A stretch of DNA of 64,000 nt from Actinospineispora eucalypti (GTDB taxonomy: Bacteria > Actinomycetota > Actinomycetes > Mycobacteriales > Pseudonocardiaceae): positions 930,001 to 994,000 of the forward strand of contig JACHMT010000005.1 of the NCBI GenBank assembly GCA_014208095.1, given 5' to 3'. The translations under genes and the position numbers were made by a program. Shown one piece after another: positions 42,938 to 52,265 of the stretch (the stretch's first letter is position 1; the number at the start of each line of letters is the position of its first letter). The notes below the pieces were generated by a model. The model searched no databases, was not told the origin of the DNA, and saw nothing but the letters and a program-made list of their open reading frames with translations.

Positions 42938-45639
42938 CCCGCCTCCCGGAGGGCGGCCGGATCGACCGCTCGCGGCCGCTGCGCTTCACCCTGGACGGCG
43001 CCCCGCTCACGGGTTTCGCCGGCGACACCGTGGCCTCGGCGATGATCGCCAACGGGTTGCTCGAGGTCGCCCCCTCGATCTACCGGATGCGCCCGCGCGG
43101 GATCTTCAGCGCCGGCGTGGAGGAACCGAACGCGCTGGTCCGGGTGGCCGGACCGTGCGCGGACCCGATGCTGCCCGCCACCACGGTGGAGCTTTACGAC
43201 GGGCTGCGGGCGGAGACCCTGTCCGGGGTGGGCCGGCTGGACCCGAACCCCGACCCGGACGTGTACGACAAGAAGTACACCCACGTCGACGTGCTGGTCA
43301 TCGGGGGCGGCCCGGCGGGAGTCGCCGCCGCGGTGGAGGCCTCGGCGGACGGCGCGCGAGTGCTTCTGCTGGACGACCAGCCCGAGCTGGGCGGCGGATT
43401 GCTCGCCGACTCCGACCAGGCCGCGCTGGACCGGCTGGCCGAGGCGACCGAAACCCTCGCCGCCCGGCCGGAGGTGCGGGTGCTCACCCGGACCACCGCG
43501 CTGCGCCGGGACGGCGGATACGTGCTGGCGGTCGAGCGGCGGAGCCTGCGTTCCGCTGAACGCTCGGGCCCGCTCGGGCGTGTGTCCAGGCAGCGGCTGT
43601 GGCACATCAGGGCCGGCCGGGTGGTGCTGGCCACCGGGGCGCACGAGCGGCCGGTCGCGTTCGCGGACAACGACCGGCCCGGGGTGATGCTGGCCGGCGC
43701 CGTGCGCGCGTACGTGAACCGCTATGCGGCCCTTCCCGGCAGTCGAGCGGTGGTGTTCACGACCAACGACAGTGCCTACCACACGGCGTTCGACCTGGTC
43801 GCGGCCGGCGCCGAGGTCGCGGCGCTGGTCGACGCGCGGCCGGAACCGCCGGCCGAACTGGTCGAACGGGCCCGCGCCGAGGGCATCCCGGTGCGCCACG
43901 GGCTGATCGTGGGCACCGAAGGGGAGCGGCGGATCACCGCCGTGCGGCTGGACGACGGCGACTCGGTGGCCTGCGATCTGCTGGCCGTCTCGGGCGGCTG
44001 GAACCCCACCGTCGCGCTGCTCGCCCGTGCTCCGGGAGACCTGCGCTGGGACGCCCGGCTCGCGGCGTACGTGCCGGCCGGCGAGCACGCCGGCCTGACC
44101 GTGGTGGGAGCGGCCGCCGGGGAGATCGACCCGGCCGGCGAAACTCCGGTCTGGGCGGTGCCGGGCGAGCCCGGTAACCAGTTCGTGGACCTGCAACGCG
44201 ACGCCACGGTGGCGGACATCCGGCGCGCGGTCGGGGCGGGCATGCGCTCGCCCGAGCACGTCAAGCGGTACACCACGATCGGCACCGGCGCCGACCAGGG
44301 CCGCACGTCCGGGGTGCTGGCCAACGGTGTGATCGCGGCCGAGCTCGGCCTGGGCTCGCCCGGCGAGCTGGGCGTCACCACCTTCCGCCCGCCGTACGTG
44401 CCGGTGTCGTTCGGCCTGCTCGCCGGGCAGGACCGGGGCGACCTGCTCGACCCGGTCCGGGTCACCTCGATCCACCCGTGGCACGCGGCGCACACGTCCG
44501 CGTTCGAGAACGTCGGCCAGTGGAAACGGCCGTGGTACTACCCACAACTCGGCGAGGACATGCACGCTGCCGTGCTGCGCGAGTGCGCCGCCGCGCGCAC
44601 CGGGGTGGCCATGATGGACGCGTCCACCCTGGGCAAGATCGACGTGATCGGCCCGGACGCCGGCGAGTTCCTGAACCGCATCTACACCAACGCGTTCGCC
44701 AAGCTGAAGGTCGGATCCGCCCGCTACGGGATCATGTGCAAGGCCGACGGCATGGTGTTCGACGACGGCGTGGTGATCAGGCTGGCCGAGGACCACTACT
44801 ACCTGACCACCACCACCGGGGGCGCCGCCGCCGTGCTGGACTGGCTGGAGGAGTGGCTGCAGACCGAGTGGCCGGAGCTGGACGTCACCTGCACCTCGGT
44901 CACCGAGCAGTGGGCCACCATCGCCGTGGTCGGCCCGCGTTCGCGCGCCGTGGTCGCGGCAGTGGCGCCCGCGCTGGACCGCGGCAACGAGGCGTTCCCG
45001 TTCATGACCGTGCGGCACACCGAGCTGGCCGGAGACGCCGAGGGCATCCCGGCGCGGATCGCCAGGGTGTCCTTCTCCGGTGAGCTGGCCTTCGAGGTCA
45101 ACGTGGCCAGCTGGCACGGGCCGGCCACCTGGGAGGCGTTGCTGGCGGCCGGCGCGGACCACGGGATCACTCCCTACGGCACGGAGACCATGCACGTGCT
45201 GCGCGCGGAGAAGGGCTTCCCGATCGTCGGCCAGGACACCGACGGCACGGTCACGCCCGTGGACCTGGGCATGAGCTGGATCGTGTCCACCAAGAAGGAC
45301 TTCGTCGGCCGCCGCTCGCTGGCTCGCCCCGACACCGCGCGCGCCGACCGCAAGCACCTGGTCGGGTTGCTGCCCACCGACCCGGCCGAGTTGCTCCCGG
45401 AGGGTGCGCAGCTGGTCGCGCCGGGGGTTTCGATGACCCCGCCGGTGCCCATGCTCGGCCACGTGACGTCCAGCTACCACAGCGCCGCGCTGCGTCGCAC
45501 GTTCGCATTGGCCCTGGTCAAGGACGGGCGGAACCGCATGGGGGAGACGGTGCTCGCCCCGCTCGGCGACCGGACCATCACCGCCACGGTGACCGAGCCG
45601 GTGTTCTACGACCCCGAGGGAGCCCGCCGTGACGGCTGA
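42934..45639 (+). CDS. soxA: Sarcosine oxidase, alpha subunit
   Basis: A 901-aa subunit with a 2Fe-2S-ferredoxin-like N-terminus used as an NAD-binding domain and a GcvT-like folate-binding C-terminus (about 510-890). VDVLVIGGGPAGVAAAVEAS near residue 122 is the NAD-binding fold, and ATGAHERPVAFADNDRPGVM near 231 is the family signature. The repeat GTTCCGCTGAAC (43550-43561) adds SLRSAERS in the variable loop near residue 205 and stays in frame. The GTG start overlaps soxD. Confidence 0.93.
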   Translation: MTRLPEGGRIDRSRPLRFTLDGAPLTGFAGDTVASAMIANGLLEVAPSIYRMRPRGIFSAGVEEPNALVRVAGPCADPMLPATTVELYDGLRAETLSGVGRLDPNPDPDVYDKKYTHVDVLVIGGGPAGVAAAVEASADGARVLLLDDQPELGGGLLADSDQAALDRLAEATETLAARPEVRVLTRTTALRRDGGYVLAVERRSLRSAERSGPLGRVSRQRLWHIRAGRVVLATGAHERPVAFADNDRPGVMLAGAVRAYVNRYAALPGSRAVVFTTNDSAYHTAFDLVAAGAEVAALVDARPEPPAELVERARAEGIPVRHGLIVGTEGERRITAVRLDDGDSVACDLLAVSGGWNPTVALLARAPGDLRWDARLAAYVPAGEHAGLTVVGAAAGEIDPAGETPVWAVPGEPGNQFVDLQRDATVADIRRAVGAGMRSPEHVKRYTTIGTGADQGRTSGVLANGVIAAELGLGSPGELGVTTFRPPYVPVSFGLLAGQDRGDLLDPVRVTSIHPWHAAHTSAFENVGQWKRPWYYPQLGEDMHAAVLRECAAARTGVAMMDASTLGKIDVIGPDAGEFLNRIYTNAFAKLKVGSARYGIMCKADGMVFDDGVVIRLAEDHYYLTTTTGGAAAVLDWLEEWLQTEWPELDVTCTSVTEQWATIAVVGPRSRAVVAAVAPALDRGNEAFPFMTVRHTELAGDAEGIPARIARVSFSGELAFEVNVASWHGPATWEALLAAGADHGITPYGTETMHVLRAEKGFPIVGQDTDGTVTPVDLGMSWIVSTKKDFVGRRSLARPDTARADRKHLVGLLPTDPAELLPEGAQLVAPGVSMTPPVPMLGHVTSSYHSAALRRTFALALVKDGRNRMGETVLAPLGDRTITATVTEPVFYDPEGARRDG

Positions 45640-46210
45640 CCAACTACGCCGCGCCCCGCTGGACGGCCTGCGCCGGGACTACCCGGGCGTCCGGCTCACG
45701 GAGGTGCCCTTCCGTGCGGCGGTGAACCTGCGGGCGGATCCGACATCGTCATCCGTGCCGTCATCCGTGCCGTCATCCGTGTCGTCGTCCGTGTCGGAGC
45801 TGCTCGGCGGCCAACCGCCGACCGAACCGAACACGGAGACCGTGCTCGGGGACTGGTCCGTGCTCTGGCTCGGCCCCGACGAATGGCTGCTGCTCGGGCC
45901 GGACGGGGCGGCGCCCGGCCTGGTCGATCGGCTGCGCGCCTCGGGTATCCCGGCGGTCGACGTGTCCGCGAACCGGACGACGATCGAGCTGACCGGTGAG
46001 CACGCCCGGGACCTCCTGGAGTCCGGCTGCGCCCTCGACCTGCATCCGCGCGCGTTCGCTCCCGGCCGGTGCGCGCAGACCATGGTGGCCAAGGCCCAGG
46101 TGATACTGCGGCAGACCGGCGAGCAGGGCTACGAGCTGCTGGTCCGCGGTTCCTTCGCCGGGTATCTGGCGACGTGGCTGGACGACGCCGCCCAGGAGTA
46201 CGTCACCTAG
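45629..46210 (+). CDS. soxG: Sarcosine oxidase, gamma subunit
   Basis: A 193-aa subunit, longer than usual partly because of a serine/valine-rich insertion at about residues 41-56. That insertion comes from a 12-bp repeat (45749-45796). The rest (VLWLGPDEWLLLGPDG, VDVSANRTTIELTGEHARDL) fits SoxG. It overlaps soxA by 11 bp. The C-terminal LLVRGSFAGYLATWLDDAAQ is typical. Confidence 0.9.
   Translation: MTADQLRRAPLDGLRRDYPGVRLTEVPFRAAVNLRADPTSSSVPSSVPSSVSSSVSELLGGQPPTEPNTETVLGDWSVLWLGPDEWLLLGPDGAAPGLVDRLRASGIPAVDVSANRTTIELTGEHARDLLESGCALDLHPRAFAPGRCAQTMVAKAQVILRQTGEQGYELLVRGSFAGYLATWLDDAAQEYVT
45749..45796 (+). repeat. Four 12-bp tandem repeats in soxG
   Basis: Units TCATCCGTGCCG (twice), TCATCCGTGTCG and TCGTCCGTGTCG encode SSVP-like tetrapeptides. 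The run is in frame and confined to a loop, so the subunit can tolerate it. Confidence 0.85.
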
Positions 46211-46241
46211 CGTCCGTTGTGTCGCGCAGTACGGTCGGCCA

Positions 46242-46811
46242 GTGAGTTTCGCCGTCCGCCCCGCGACGTCCTTCGCCGACGTGGCCACCATCCTGGGCCC
46301 CAAGAAGCCGACGGCCTCGGTGTGCTGGTGCCTGAGCCACCGGGTCGACGCGAAGACCAACAGGTCGCTGGCCGGCCCCGCGCGCGGTGAGTACGTGAGG
46401 GAACTGATGCGGCGGCCGGTCCCCCCGGGCGTGCTCGCCTACGACGGCGTGGACGTGGTGGGCTGGGCGGCGGTGGCGCCGAGGGCGGATCTGCCGTTCG
46501 CGCGCTCGCGCAAGATCCCGCACGTCGACGACCTGCCGGTGTGGTCGGTGTGGTGCTTCCGGGTCCGGGCCGGGCACCGCGGTCGCGGCATCGCCCACGC
46601 GCTGCTGGACGGTGCGGTCGACTTCGCCCGTGAGCACGGCGCGCCGGCGATCGAGGGCTACCCGGTCGACAACCAGGGCCGGAAGGTCGACCTGACGATG
46701 GCCTACGTCGGCACGCGCGGGCTCTTCGACGCCGCCGGTTTCACGCTCGCCAGCCGCACCGACTCGGTGTCCGGCGGCTTCCTGCGGGTGATCATGCGCC
46801 GGACGCTCTGA
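46242..46811 (+). CDS. GNAT family N-acetyltransferase
   Basis: A 189-aa protein with the acetyl-CoA-binding motif RAGHRGRGIAHALLDGAVDF near residues 108-127, characteristic of GNAT enzymes. GTG start at 46242. A tryptophan- and cysteine-rich N-terminus (VCWCLSHR) is seen in one actinobacterial subfamily. It lies 31 bp after soxG; being on the same strand it could be the last gene of the sox operon. Substrate unknown. Confidence 0.8.
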   Translation: MSFAVRPATSFADVATILGPKKPTASVCWCLSHRVDAKTNRSLAGPARGEYVRELMRRPVPPGVLAYDGVDVVGWAAVAPRADLPFARSRKIPHVDDLPVWSVWCFRVRAGHRGRGIAHALLDGAVDFAREHGAPAIEGYPVDNQGRKVDLTMAYVGTRGLFDAAGFTLASRTDSVSGGFLRVIMRRTL

Positions 46812-46848
46812 GCTCCGGCGGCAAAGTGTCGGACCTCGGCGCTATCTT

Positions 46849-46864
46849 GCGAACAATTGTTCGA
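46849..46864 (+). promoter_or_regulatory. SOS (LexA) box
   Basis: GCGAACAATTGTTCGA fits the mycobacterial SOS consensus TCGAAC-N4-GTTCGA at all but the first base, with a perfect GAACAATTGTTC core. It lies 21 bp before the DUF222-HNH start. Outer CGCTAT/ATAGCG arms extend the palindrome. 13E12-type genes in M. tuberculosis are known to be LexA-controlled. Confidence 0.75.
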
Positions 46865-46885
46865 ATAGCGTGTGGAGGTGGCGAC

Positions 46886-48243
46886 ATGAGCCTGAGCACC
46901 GCGCAAGTGGCCGGCACGAGGTCGGGCGCATCCCCGCCGGCCGGGCTTTCCACGCCGGAGCTGGAGTCCGAGTTGCTCACATTGGCCGGTCATCTGGCGG
47001 CCGCGCACTGTCGGTGGTTGCTGTTGCTGGCCGAGTTCGACGGCCGCGAGGCCTGGGCCGGACCGGGCCTGCGGTCGTGTGCCCACTGGCTTTCCTGGCG
47101 CGCCGGGATGAACCTGCGCACCGCGCACGACCAGGTGCGGGTGGCCAAGGCGCTGCCTTCCCTGCCGCTCATTACGGCGGCGTTCGGCGCCGGGCGGATC
47201 TCGTACTCGAAGGTCAGGGCGATCACCCGCATTGCCACCCCGGCCAACGAGCGGGAGTTGCTCGACCTCGCCCTCGCGGGCACGGCCAGCCACGTCGAGC
47301 GGGTGGTCCGGCTGACCAGGCAGGTGCAGGCTGATCCGGACGAGGTGGCCGCGCATCGCGCTGTGAGCTGGACCTGGCAGGACGACGGGTCGCTGCGGCT
47401 GTCGGCGCGTCTGACGGCGGAGCAGGGCGCGCTCCTGGTCGCCGCGCTGGAGCGGCGGGTGCCCAGGCCGGACCCGCTGACCTCGTCGGCCGCCGGTCCG
47501 GTCGCCGAGGAGCGTTCAGCGGAACGCGGCGAGGAGCCGCTCCGTGCGGGTGACGGCGCGACCCAACCTGTGGTGTCACTCGAGTCCCTGGCTGCCCGGC
47601 GCGCCGACGCGCTGGTGGAGCTGGTGGCCGGGGCTGAGAAGCCGAAGGCGCGCCTGGTGGTGCACCTGAACGCGGAAACCGGCACGGCGGCCATCGAGAA
47701 CGGGCCGGCCCTTCCGGCGGAGACGGTCGGGCAGCTGTGCTGTGCCGGTGAGGCTCGGGCGCTGGTCAGCGACAAGCGGGGTACCCGCTCTACCTCGGTC
47801 GTACGCATCGGCTGGTGAAGAAGAAGCTGATGAACGTGTTGCTGCACCGTGACCAGCATCGATGCCGGTTCCCGGGGTGCACGGCCAGCCGCGGTTTGGA
47901 GGCGCACCACATACGGTTCTGGCTGCACGGCGGTCGCACCGACGTCACCAACCTGCTGGTGTTGTGCGAGCGCCACCACCGGCTGGTGCACAAGCGAGGC
48001 TTCCGGATCACCGGGACGGCCACCGAGCCGCGTTTCTACCAGCCCGGTGGCATCCTGATCCCGGAGGCGGGCCCGCCGACGGAAGGTACTGCCACGGCGC
48101 TCAACTCGATAAACGCCGCCCTGGTGATCGACGAGAACAGCCTCACGCCCACCTGGGGCGGCGAACGCCTCGATCCGACGCCGTTACTGCTCCGGTTGCT
48201 TCCCGAGCCGGCGCCGCCCCAGCCGGCCGATGAAGCCGCCTGA
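46886..48243 (+). pseudogene. DUF222/HNH endonuclease (13E12-type), frameshifted
   Basis: A gene of the actinobacterial DUF222-HNH family split by a one-base deletion. The first frame (46886-47818, 310 aa) holds DUF222 (ELLTLAGHLAAAHCRWLLLL, then SYSKVRAITRIATPANEREL) and stops after RGTRSTSVVRIGW. The second frame resumes LYLGRTHRLVKKKLMNVLLH and carries the HNH motif CRFPGCTASRGLEAHHIRFW with CERHHRLVHKRGF up to 48243. Restoring one C in the run at 47784-47786 would join them as GTPLYLGRTHR, the family sequence. The stop (47816-47818) overlaps a GTG at 47815, so an HNH-only product could still be made. ATG 46886 follows GGAGGTG. A dispersed repeat copy lies at 47514-47525. Sequencing error is the main alternative to decay. 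Confidence 0.82.
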
Positions 48244-48249
48244 CCTGGC

Positions 48250-49386
48250 TCAGACCGGGTCGATGCGGGCGCTGACCCAGTCGTGGAAGGCGCCGATGTG
48301 GTGTTCGCTGGGTACCAGGACGCCGCCCCCGGCGTAGCCCCGCGACGCCATCGCCGGCTGGCAGCGCTCGCACGCCTCGAAGTCCTGCTGGTTCACCCGG
48401 TGGAACAGCTCCACCGAGCTGGTCAGGTCGGCGCTGCCGGCGATCACCTCGGGCGCGTACAGCCAGTCGCACTCGATCACCGTGCGGTCCACCGCCATCG
48501 GGTACATCCGATGGAAGATCACGTGATCGGGCACCAGGTTGATGAACACCTGGGGGTTGACCGTGATCGCGTAGTAGCGGCGGTCGTGCTCCTCGGTGAC
48601 GCCGGAGAGGCGGTCGAAGCCGGCCGAGCCGTCGACGGTGAAGCCCCGGGCGCCGTCGGCGAAGGCCGCGCCGTGGCCGACGAAGTACTGCGCCGCGAAG
48701 CCGTCGGCGAACTCGGGCAGCACCTCGGTGAGCTCGGGGTGGATCGTCGCGCAGTGGTAGCACTCCATGAAGTTCTCGACGATGAGCTTCCAGTTGGCCC
48801 GCACGTCGTAGACGATCCGTTTGCCCAGCTCGAGCCGGTCGAGATCCCAGTGGTCGATGGCCTCTGTCGAACCGAGGCGGGCCGTGACCGCGCCCGTCAC
48901 CGTGTCCTCGAAGGACGGGGGCACGGGGGCCAGGCACACCCAGGCGGTGCCCAGCCACTCGCGCAGTGCCACCCGGTGCAGGCCGTACTCGGCGCGGTCC
49001 ACGTCGGCCATCTCGGCCAGGTTGGGAGCCGCGACGAGCTTGCCGTCGAGGCCGTACGACCAGGCGTGGTACGGGCAGCGCAGTGCGTTGCGGACCTGGC
49101 CGGCCGGCTCGGTGCACAGCTGGGCGCCCCGGTGCCGGCACAGGTTCAGGAACGCACCCAGCTGGCCTCGCCGGTCCCGGACCAGCAGGACACTCTCCCG
49201 GCCCACGGTCACCGTGCGGAAGGTGCCCGGGGTGGCCAGCTCGCCGGTGCGGGCGGCGGCGAACCAGCATTGCTCGAAGATCTCGGCCTGCTCGCGGGCG
49301 AAGATCTCCGGCGCGGCGTAGTAACTCCCCGGCAGCGTGGCGCGCAGGCTGGCCGAGTGGGTGCGGTCCGGGCCGGTGAGGGTCAC
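48250..49386 (-). CDS. Rieske non-haem iron oxygenase, glycine betaine/choline monooxygenase type
   Basis: A 378-aa ring-hydroxylating-type oxygenase alpha subunit. The Rieske cluster ligands are in CRHRGAQLC and CPYHAWSYG (about residues 79-105), and the mononuclear iron region ENFMECYHCATIHPEL lies near 200-215. The shape and length fit the GbcA/choline-monooxygenase branch, which demethylates glycine betaine to dimethylglycine or oxidises choline. GTG 49386 overlaps the ferredoxin stop by four bases. With betaine aldehyde dehydrogenase, choline-type GMC and dimethylglycine oxidase in the window, glycine betaine demethylation is the best guess. A reductase component is not seen. Confidence 0.75.
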   Translation of the reverse strand: MTLTGPDRTHSASLRATLPGSYYAAPEIFAREQAEIFEQCWFAAARTGELATPGTFRTVTVGRESVLLVRDRRGQLGAFLNLCRHRGAQLCTEPAGQVRNALRCPYHAWSYGLDGKLVAAPNLAEMADVDRAEYGLHRVALREWLGTAWVCLAPVPPSFEDTVTGAVTARLGSTEAIDHWDLDRLELGKRIVYDVRANWKLIVENFMECYHCATIHPELTEVLPEFADGFAAQYFVGHGAAFADGARGFTVDGSAGFDRLSGVTEEHDRRYYAITVNPQVFINLVPDHVIFHRMYPMAVDRTVIECDWLYAPEVIAGSADLTSSVELFHRVNQQDFEACERCQPAMASRGYAGGGVLVPSEHHIGAFHDWVSARIDPV

Positions 49387-49754
49387 GCGACGCCGATCTC
49401 CGGGTCCCCGGCGGGGGTCCAGGCGGGCGCGCCTTCGGTGGCCGGTCGCACGTAGACCTGGCCGTCGGCGACCACCACCTGGTGGGTGCGCACCGGCTTC
49501 CTGATCAGCGGGCTGTCCGACTCGCCGGTGCGCAGGTCGAAGCAGGCGGCGTGCAGCGGGCATTCCACCCGGCAGTCTTCCACCCAGCCGTCGGCCAGCG
49601 AGGCCTTCTGGTGCGTGCAGGTGTCATCGATCGCGTACACCGTGTCGCCCGGGCCGCCATCCGACTCCACACGAAAGACCGCGATCGGGACGTCCGCCAT
49701 CACGCGGACCGCCTCGCCGAGCGGGATGGCGGCGAGTGCACCCACATGGATCAT
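49383..49754 (-). CDS. Rieske [2Fe-2S] ferredoxin
   Basis: A 123-aa small Rieske protein. DTCTHQKASLADGWVED and CPLHAACFDLRTGE give the CxH and CxxH ligand pairs. The family passes electrons to Rieske oxygenases (as in bacterial biphenyl/phenylpropionate systems). Overlaps the oxygenase by four bases, so it is the electron-transfer partner. ATG 49754 gives the family N-terminus MIHVGALAA; an in-frame start further upstream would add non-conserved residues. It is divergent from the IclR gene. Confidence 0.9.
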   Translation of the reverse strand: MIHVGALAAIPLGEAVRVMADVPIAVFRVESDGGPGDTVYAIDDTCTHQKASLADGWVEDCRVECPLHAACFDLRTGESDSPLIRKPVRTHQVVVADGQVYVRPATEGAPAWTPAGDPEIGVA

Positions 49755-49784
49755 CGGCAACCTCTCAGTCTCGTGCCGGTCATT

Positions 49785-49801
49785 GTTTCGTAATGCGAAA
49801 C
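49785..49801. promoter_or_regulatory. Candidate IclR operator
   Basis: GTTTCG-TAATG-CGAAAC is a perfect 6-bp inverted repeat, and another half site CCGAAAC lies at 49815. It is in the 141-bp region between the ferredoxin and the IclR gene, consistent with control of both. Confidence 0.6.
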
Positions 49802-49895
49802 GTGCTGTACTATCCGAAACAAGCATGCCTGGACGGTCGAGACGACGTCAATGGGGTGCGCGGGAATCGGTGCGCAGAATGTTTAGAGTTGCGTT

Positions 49896-50699
49896 ATGAA
49901 CAACACGAAGCCGGGGAAACGCGGCGATGCGGAGGCGTCCGGCACTCAGGTCCAGTCGGTGGACCGGGCGTTGACCATCCTCGAGTACCTGGCGCAGCAC
50001 GGCAGTTCGGGGGTGACCGAGATCGCCAGGAGCCTGGACGTGCACAAGTCGACGGCGTTCCGTCTGGTCACCGCGCTGGAGAACCGCCAGCTGGTGGAGC
50101 AGGAGGAGGAGCGCGGCAAGTACCGCCTCGGCTTCGGGCTGATCAGGCTGGCCGGCGCGACGAGCGCGCAGCTGGACCTGACCAAGGAGGGCCGCCCGGT
50201 CTGTGTGCGGCTGGCCGGCGAGTTCGGTGAGACGGTGAACATCGCGCTGCTGGACTCCGGGTCGGCGGTCAACATCACCCAGGAACACGGCGCCAGCGTG
50301 GTGGGCACGCGCAACTGGTTGGGCAAGCGGACCCCGCTGCACGCCACCTCCAGCGGCAAGGTGCTGCTCGCGTGGGCACCCGACGGGACCACCGCCGAGC
50401 TGATGCGCGACGGGCTCGAGGTGTACACCGAACGCACGGTCACCGACGGCACCGCCCTGTTCGCCGAGCTGGACGAGGTACGGGACCGGGGCTGGGCCAG
50501 CTGCAGCGAGGAGCTGGAGCTTGGGCTGAACTCGGTGGCCGCGCCGATCTTCGGTGCGGACGGCGAGGTGGTGGCCGCGGTGAGCGTGTCCGGCCCGTCC
50601 TACCGGCTCACCACGGAGGACTTCGGCGAGGTGGCCGTGCGGCTGCTGGCCGGGGCGAGCGAGATCAGCACTCGGGTGGGCTATTTCCCGAGGACGTGA
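49896..50699 (+). CDS. IclR family transcriptional regulator
   Basis: A 267-aa IclR regulator. Winged helix-turn-helix VDRALTILEYLAQHGSSGVT and IARSLDVHKSTAFRLVTALE (residues 18-65), then a GAF-like effector domain with SSGKVLLAWAP near 150. It is divergent from the ferredoxin-oxygenase pair and 67 bp upstream of the betaine aldehyde dehydrogenase gene, so it most likely governs both. Ligand unknown; choline or betaine is reasonable from context. Confidence 0.9.
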   Translation: MNNTKPGKRGDAEASGTQVQSVDRALTILEYLAQHGSSGVTEIARSLDVHKSTAFRLVTALENRQLVEQEEERGKYRLGFGLIRLAGATSAQLDLTKEGRPVCVRLAGEFGETVNIALLDSGSAVNITQEHGASVVGTRNWLGKRTPLHATSSGKVLLAWAPDGTTAELMRDGLEVYTERTVTDGTALFAELDEVRDRGWASCSEELELGLNSVAAPIFGADGEVVAAVSVSGPSYRLTTEDFGEVAVRLLAGASEISTRVGYFPRT

Positions 50700-50766
50700 A
50701 CCTGGCCAGGATGCGCTGAGCGGTGCAAAGTGTCCTGGGTCACACCCACGACGAGGGGGTTGAAAG

Positions 50767-52239
50767 GTGCCGAGCCTGTACATCGACGGGGCCTGGACCG
50801 AGGGCGCCGGGCAACCCGCCGCCTTTGACGTGATCAACCCGTTCGACCAGAGTGTGGTCCGCACCGTGGACCAGGCCGGGGAACGGGACGTGCATGCCGC
50901 AGTGAGTGCCGCCCGGGCCGCGTTCACCGGCGGTGAGTGGCCGGGCCGCTCGGCGGTCGAGCGCGGCGCACTGCTCACCCGGGTGGCCGAGCTGCTGGTC
51001 CGGGACAAGGAGAGCATCGCCCGCACGGAGACCCTGGACACCGGCAAGACCCTGGCGGAGAGCCGGATCGACGTGGACGACGTGGTCGCGGTGTTCCGCT
51101 ACTACGCCGCGCTGGCCGGCCAGGACGCCGGGCGGGTCGTGGACACCGGCAACCCGACCGTGCTGAGCCGGATCAGCTACGAACCGGTCGGCGTGTGCGC
51201 ACTGATCACCCCCTGGAACTACCCGCTGCTGCAGCTGTCCTGGAAGGTCGCGCCCGCGCTGGCCGCCGGGAACACCGTGGTGATCAAGCCCAGCGAGGTG
51301 ACGCCGCTCAGCTCGATCAAGCTGGTGGCCCTGCTGGAGGAGGCCGGCGCGCCGCGCGGCGTGGTGAACCTGCTGCTCGGCGACGGTCCGTCGGCGGGCG
51401 CGCCGCTGGTCTCGCATCCCGGGGTGGACATGGTCTCGTTCACCGGCGGGCTGGCCACCGGGCAGGCGATCATCCGGGCCAGCGCGGACACGGTGAAGAA
51501 GCTGGCCGTGGAGCTGGGCGGGAAGAACCCGAACATCGTGTTCGACGACGTGGACCTGGACACCGCGGTGGACTACGCGCTGACCGCCGTGTTCCTGCAC
51601 TCCGGGCAGGTGTGCTCGGCCGGTGCCCGGCTGATCCTGCACGACGCCATCCACGACGAGTTCGTCGCCGAGCTGGCCGCCCGGGCGGAACGGATCCGGC
51701 TGGGCAACGGGCTCGACCCGGACAGCGAGGTCGGGCCGCTGGTCTCGGCGGCGCACCTGGCCAAGGTGGAGGCCTACGTGGCCTCGGCGGTCGACGAGGG
51801 CGCGCGCCTGCTGACCGGCGGGCACCGGCCGGACGACCCGGCGCTGGCCAAGGGCTTCTTCTACCGGCCGACGGTGTTCACCGAGTGCCGGCGGGACATG
51901 CGGGTCATCCGGGAGGAGACGTTCGGGCCGATCCTCACCGTCGAGCGCTTCACCGACGAAGCGCGGGCCGTCGAGCTGGGCAACGACACCGAGTACGGCC
52001 TGGCCGGCGCGGTGTGGACCAACGACATCGGCCGGGCGCACCGGGTGTCCGCCGCGCTGCGGCACGGCACGGTGTGGATCAACGACTACCACCCGTACGT
52101 CCCGGGGGCCGAGTGGGGCGGGTTCAAGCGCTCCGGGAACGGCCGCGAGCTGGGGCCGACCGGCCTGGCCGAGTACCGGGAGGCCAAGCACATCTGGCAC
52201 AACACGGCGCCGGCGCCGATGCGGTGGTTCAAGGGCTGA
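50767..52239 (+). CDS. betB: Betaine aldehyde dehydrogenase
   Basis: A 490-aa aldehyde dehydrogenase. ELGGKNPNIVF near residue 247 holds the catalytic Glu and SGQVCSAGARLILH near 280 the Cys, with the context typical of betaine aldehyde dehydrogenases (GbsA/BetB). The C-terminal WINDYHPYVPGAEWGGFKRS also fits. It converts betaine aldehyde to glycine betaine with NAD(P). GTG start at 50767 follows GAAAGG. The choline-type permease starts 26 bp after its stop. Confidence 0.85.
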   Translation: MPSLYIDGAWTEGAGQPAAFDVINPFDQSVVRTVDQAGERDVHAAVSAARAAFTGGEWPGRSAVERGALLTRVAELLVRDKESIARTETLDTGKTLAESRIDVDDVVAVFRYYAALAGQDAGRVVDTGNPTVLSRISYEPVGVCALITPWNYPLLQLSWKVAPALAAGNTVVIKPSEVTPLSSIKLVALLEEAGAPRGVVNLLLGDGPSAGAPLVSHPGVDMVSFTGGLATGQAIIRASADTVKKLAVELGGKNPNIVFDDVDLDTAVDYALTAVFLHSGQVCSAGARLILHDAIHDEFVAELAARAERIRLGNGLDPDSEVGPLVSAAHLAKVEAYVASAVDEGARLLTGGHRPDDPALAKGFFYRPTVFTECRRDMRVIREETFGPILTVERFTDEARAVELGNDTEYGLAGAVWTNDIGRAHRVSAALRHGTVWINDYHPYVPGAEWGGFKRSGNGRELGPTGLAEYREAKHIWHNTAPAPMRWFKG

Positions 52240-52265
52240 GTCTGTACCAACGGAGGTGGGGACAC

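Noticed and set aside
42913..45480. An 855-aa open frame antisense to soxA
   Set aside because: It lies over a well-supported gene and its protein is low-complexity Arg/Gly/His-rich, as expected of a GC-rich shadow frame.
47760..47830. Programmed -1 frameshifting of the DUF222-HNH gene
   Set aside because: No slippery heptamer occurs before the frame change; a lost C in a C run explains it better.
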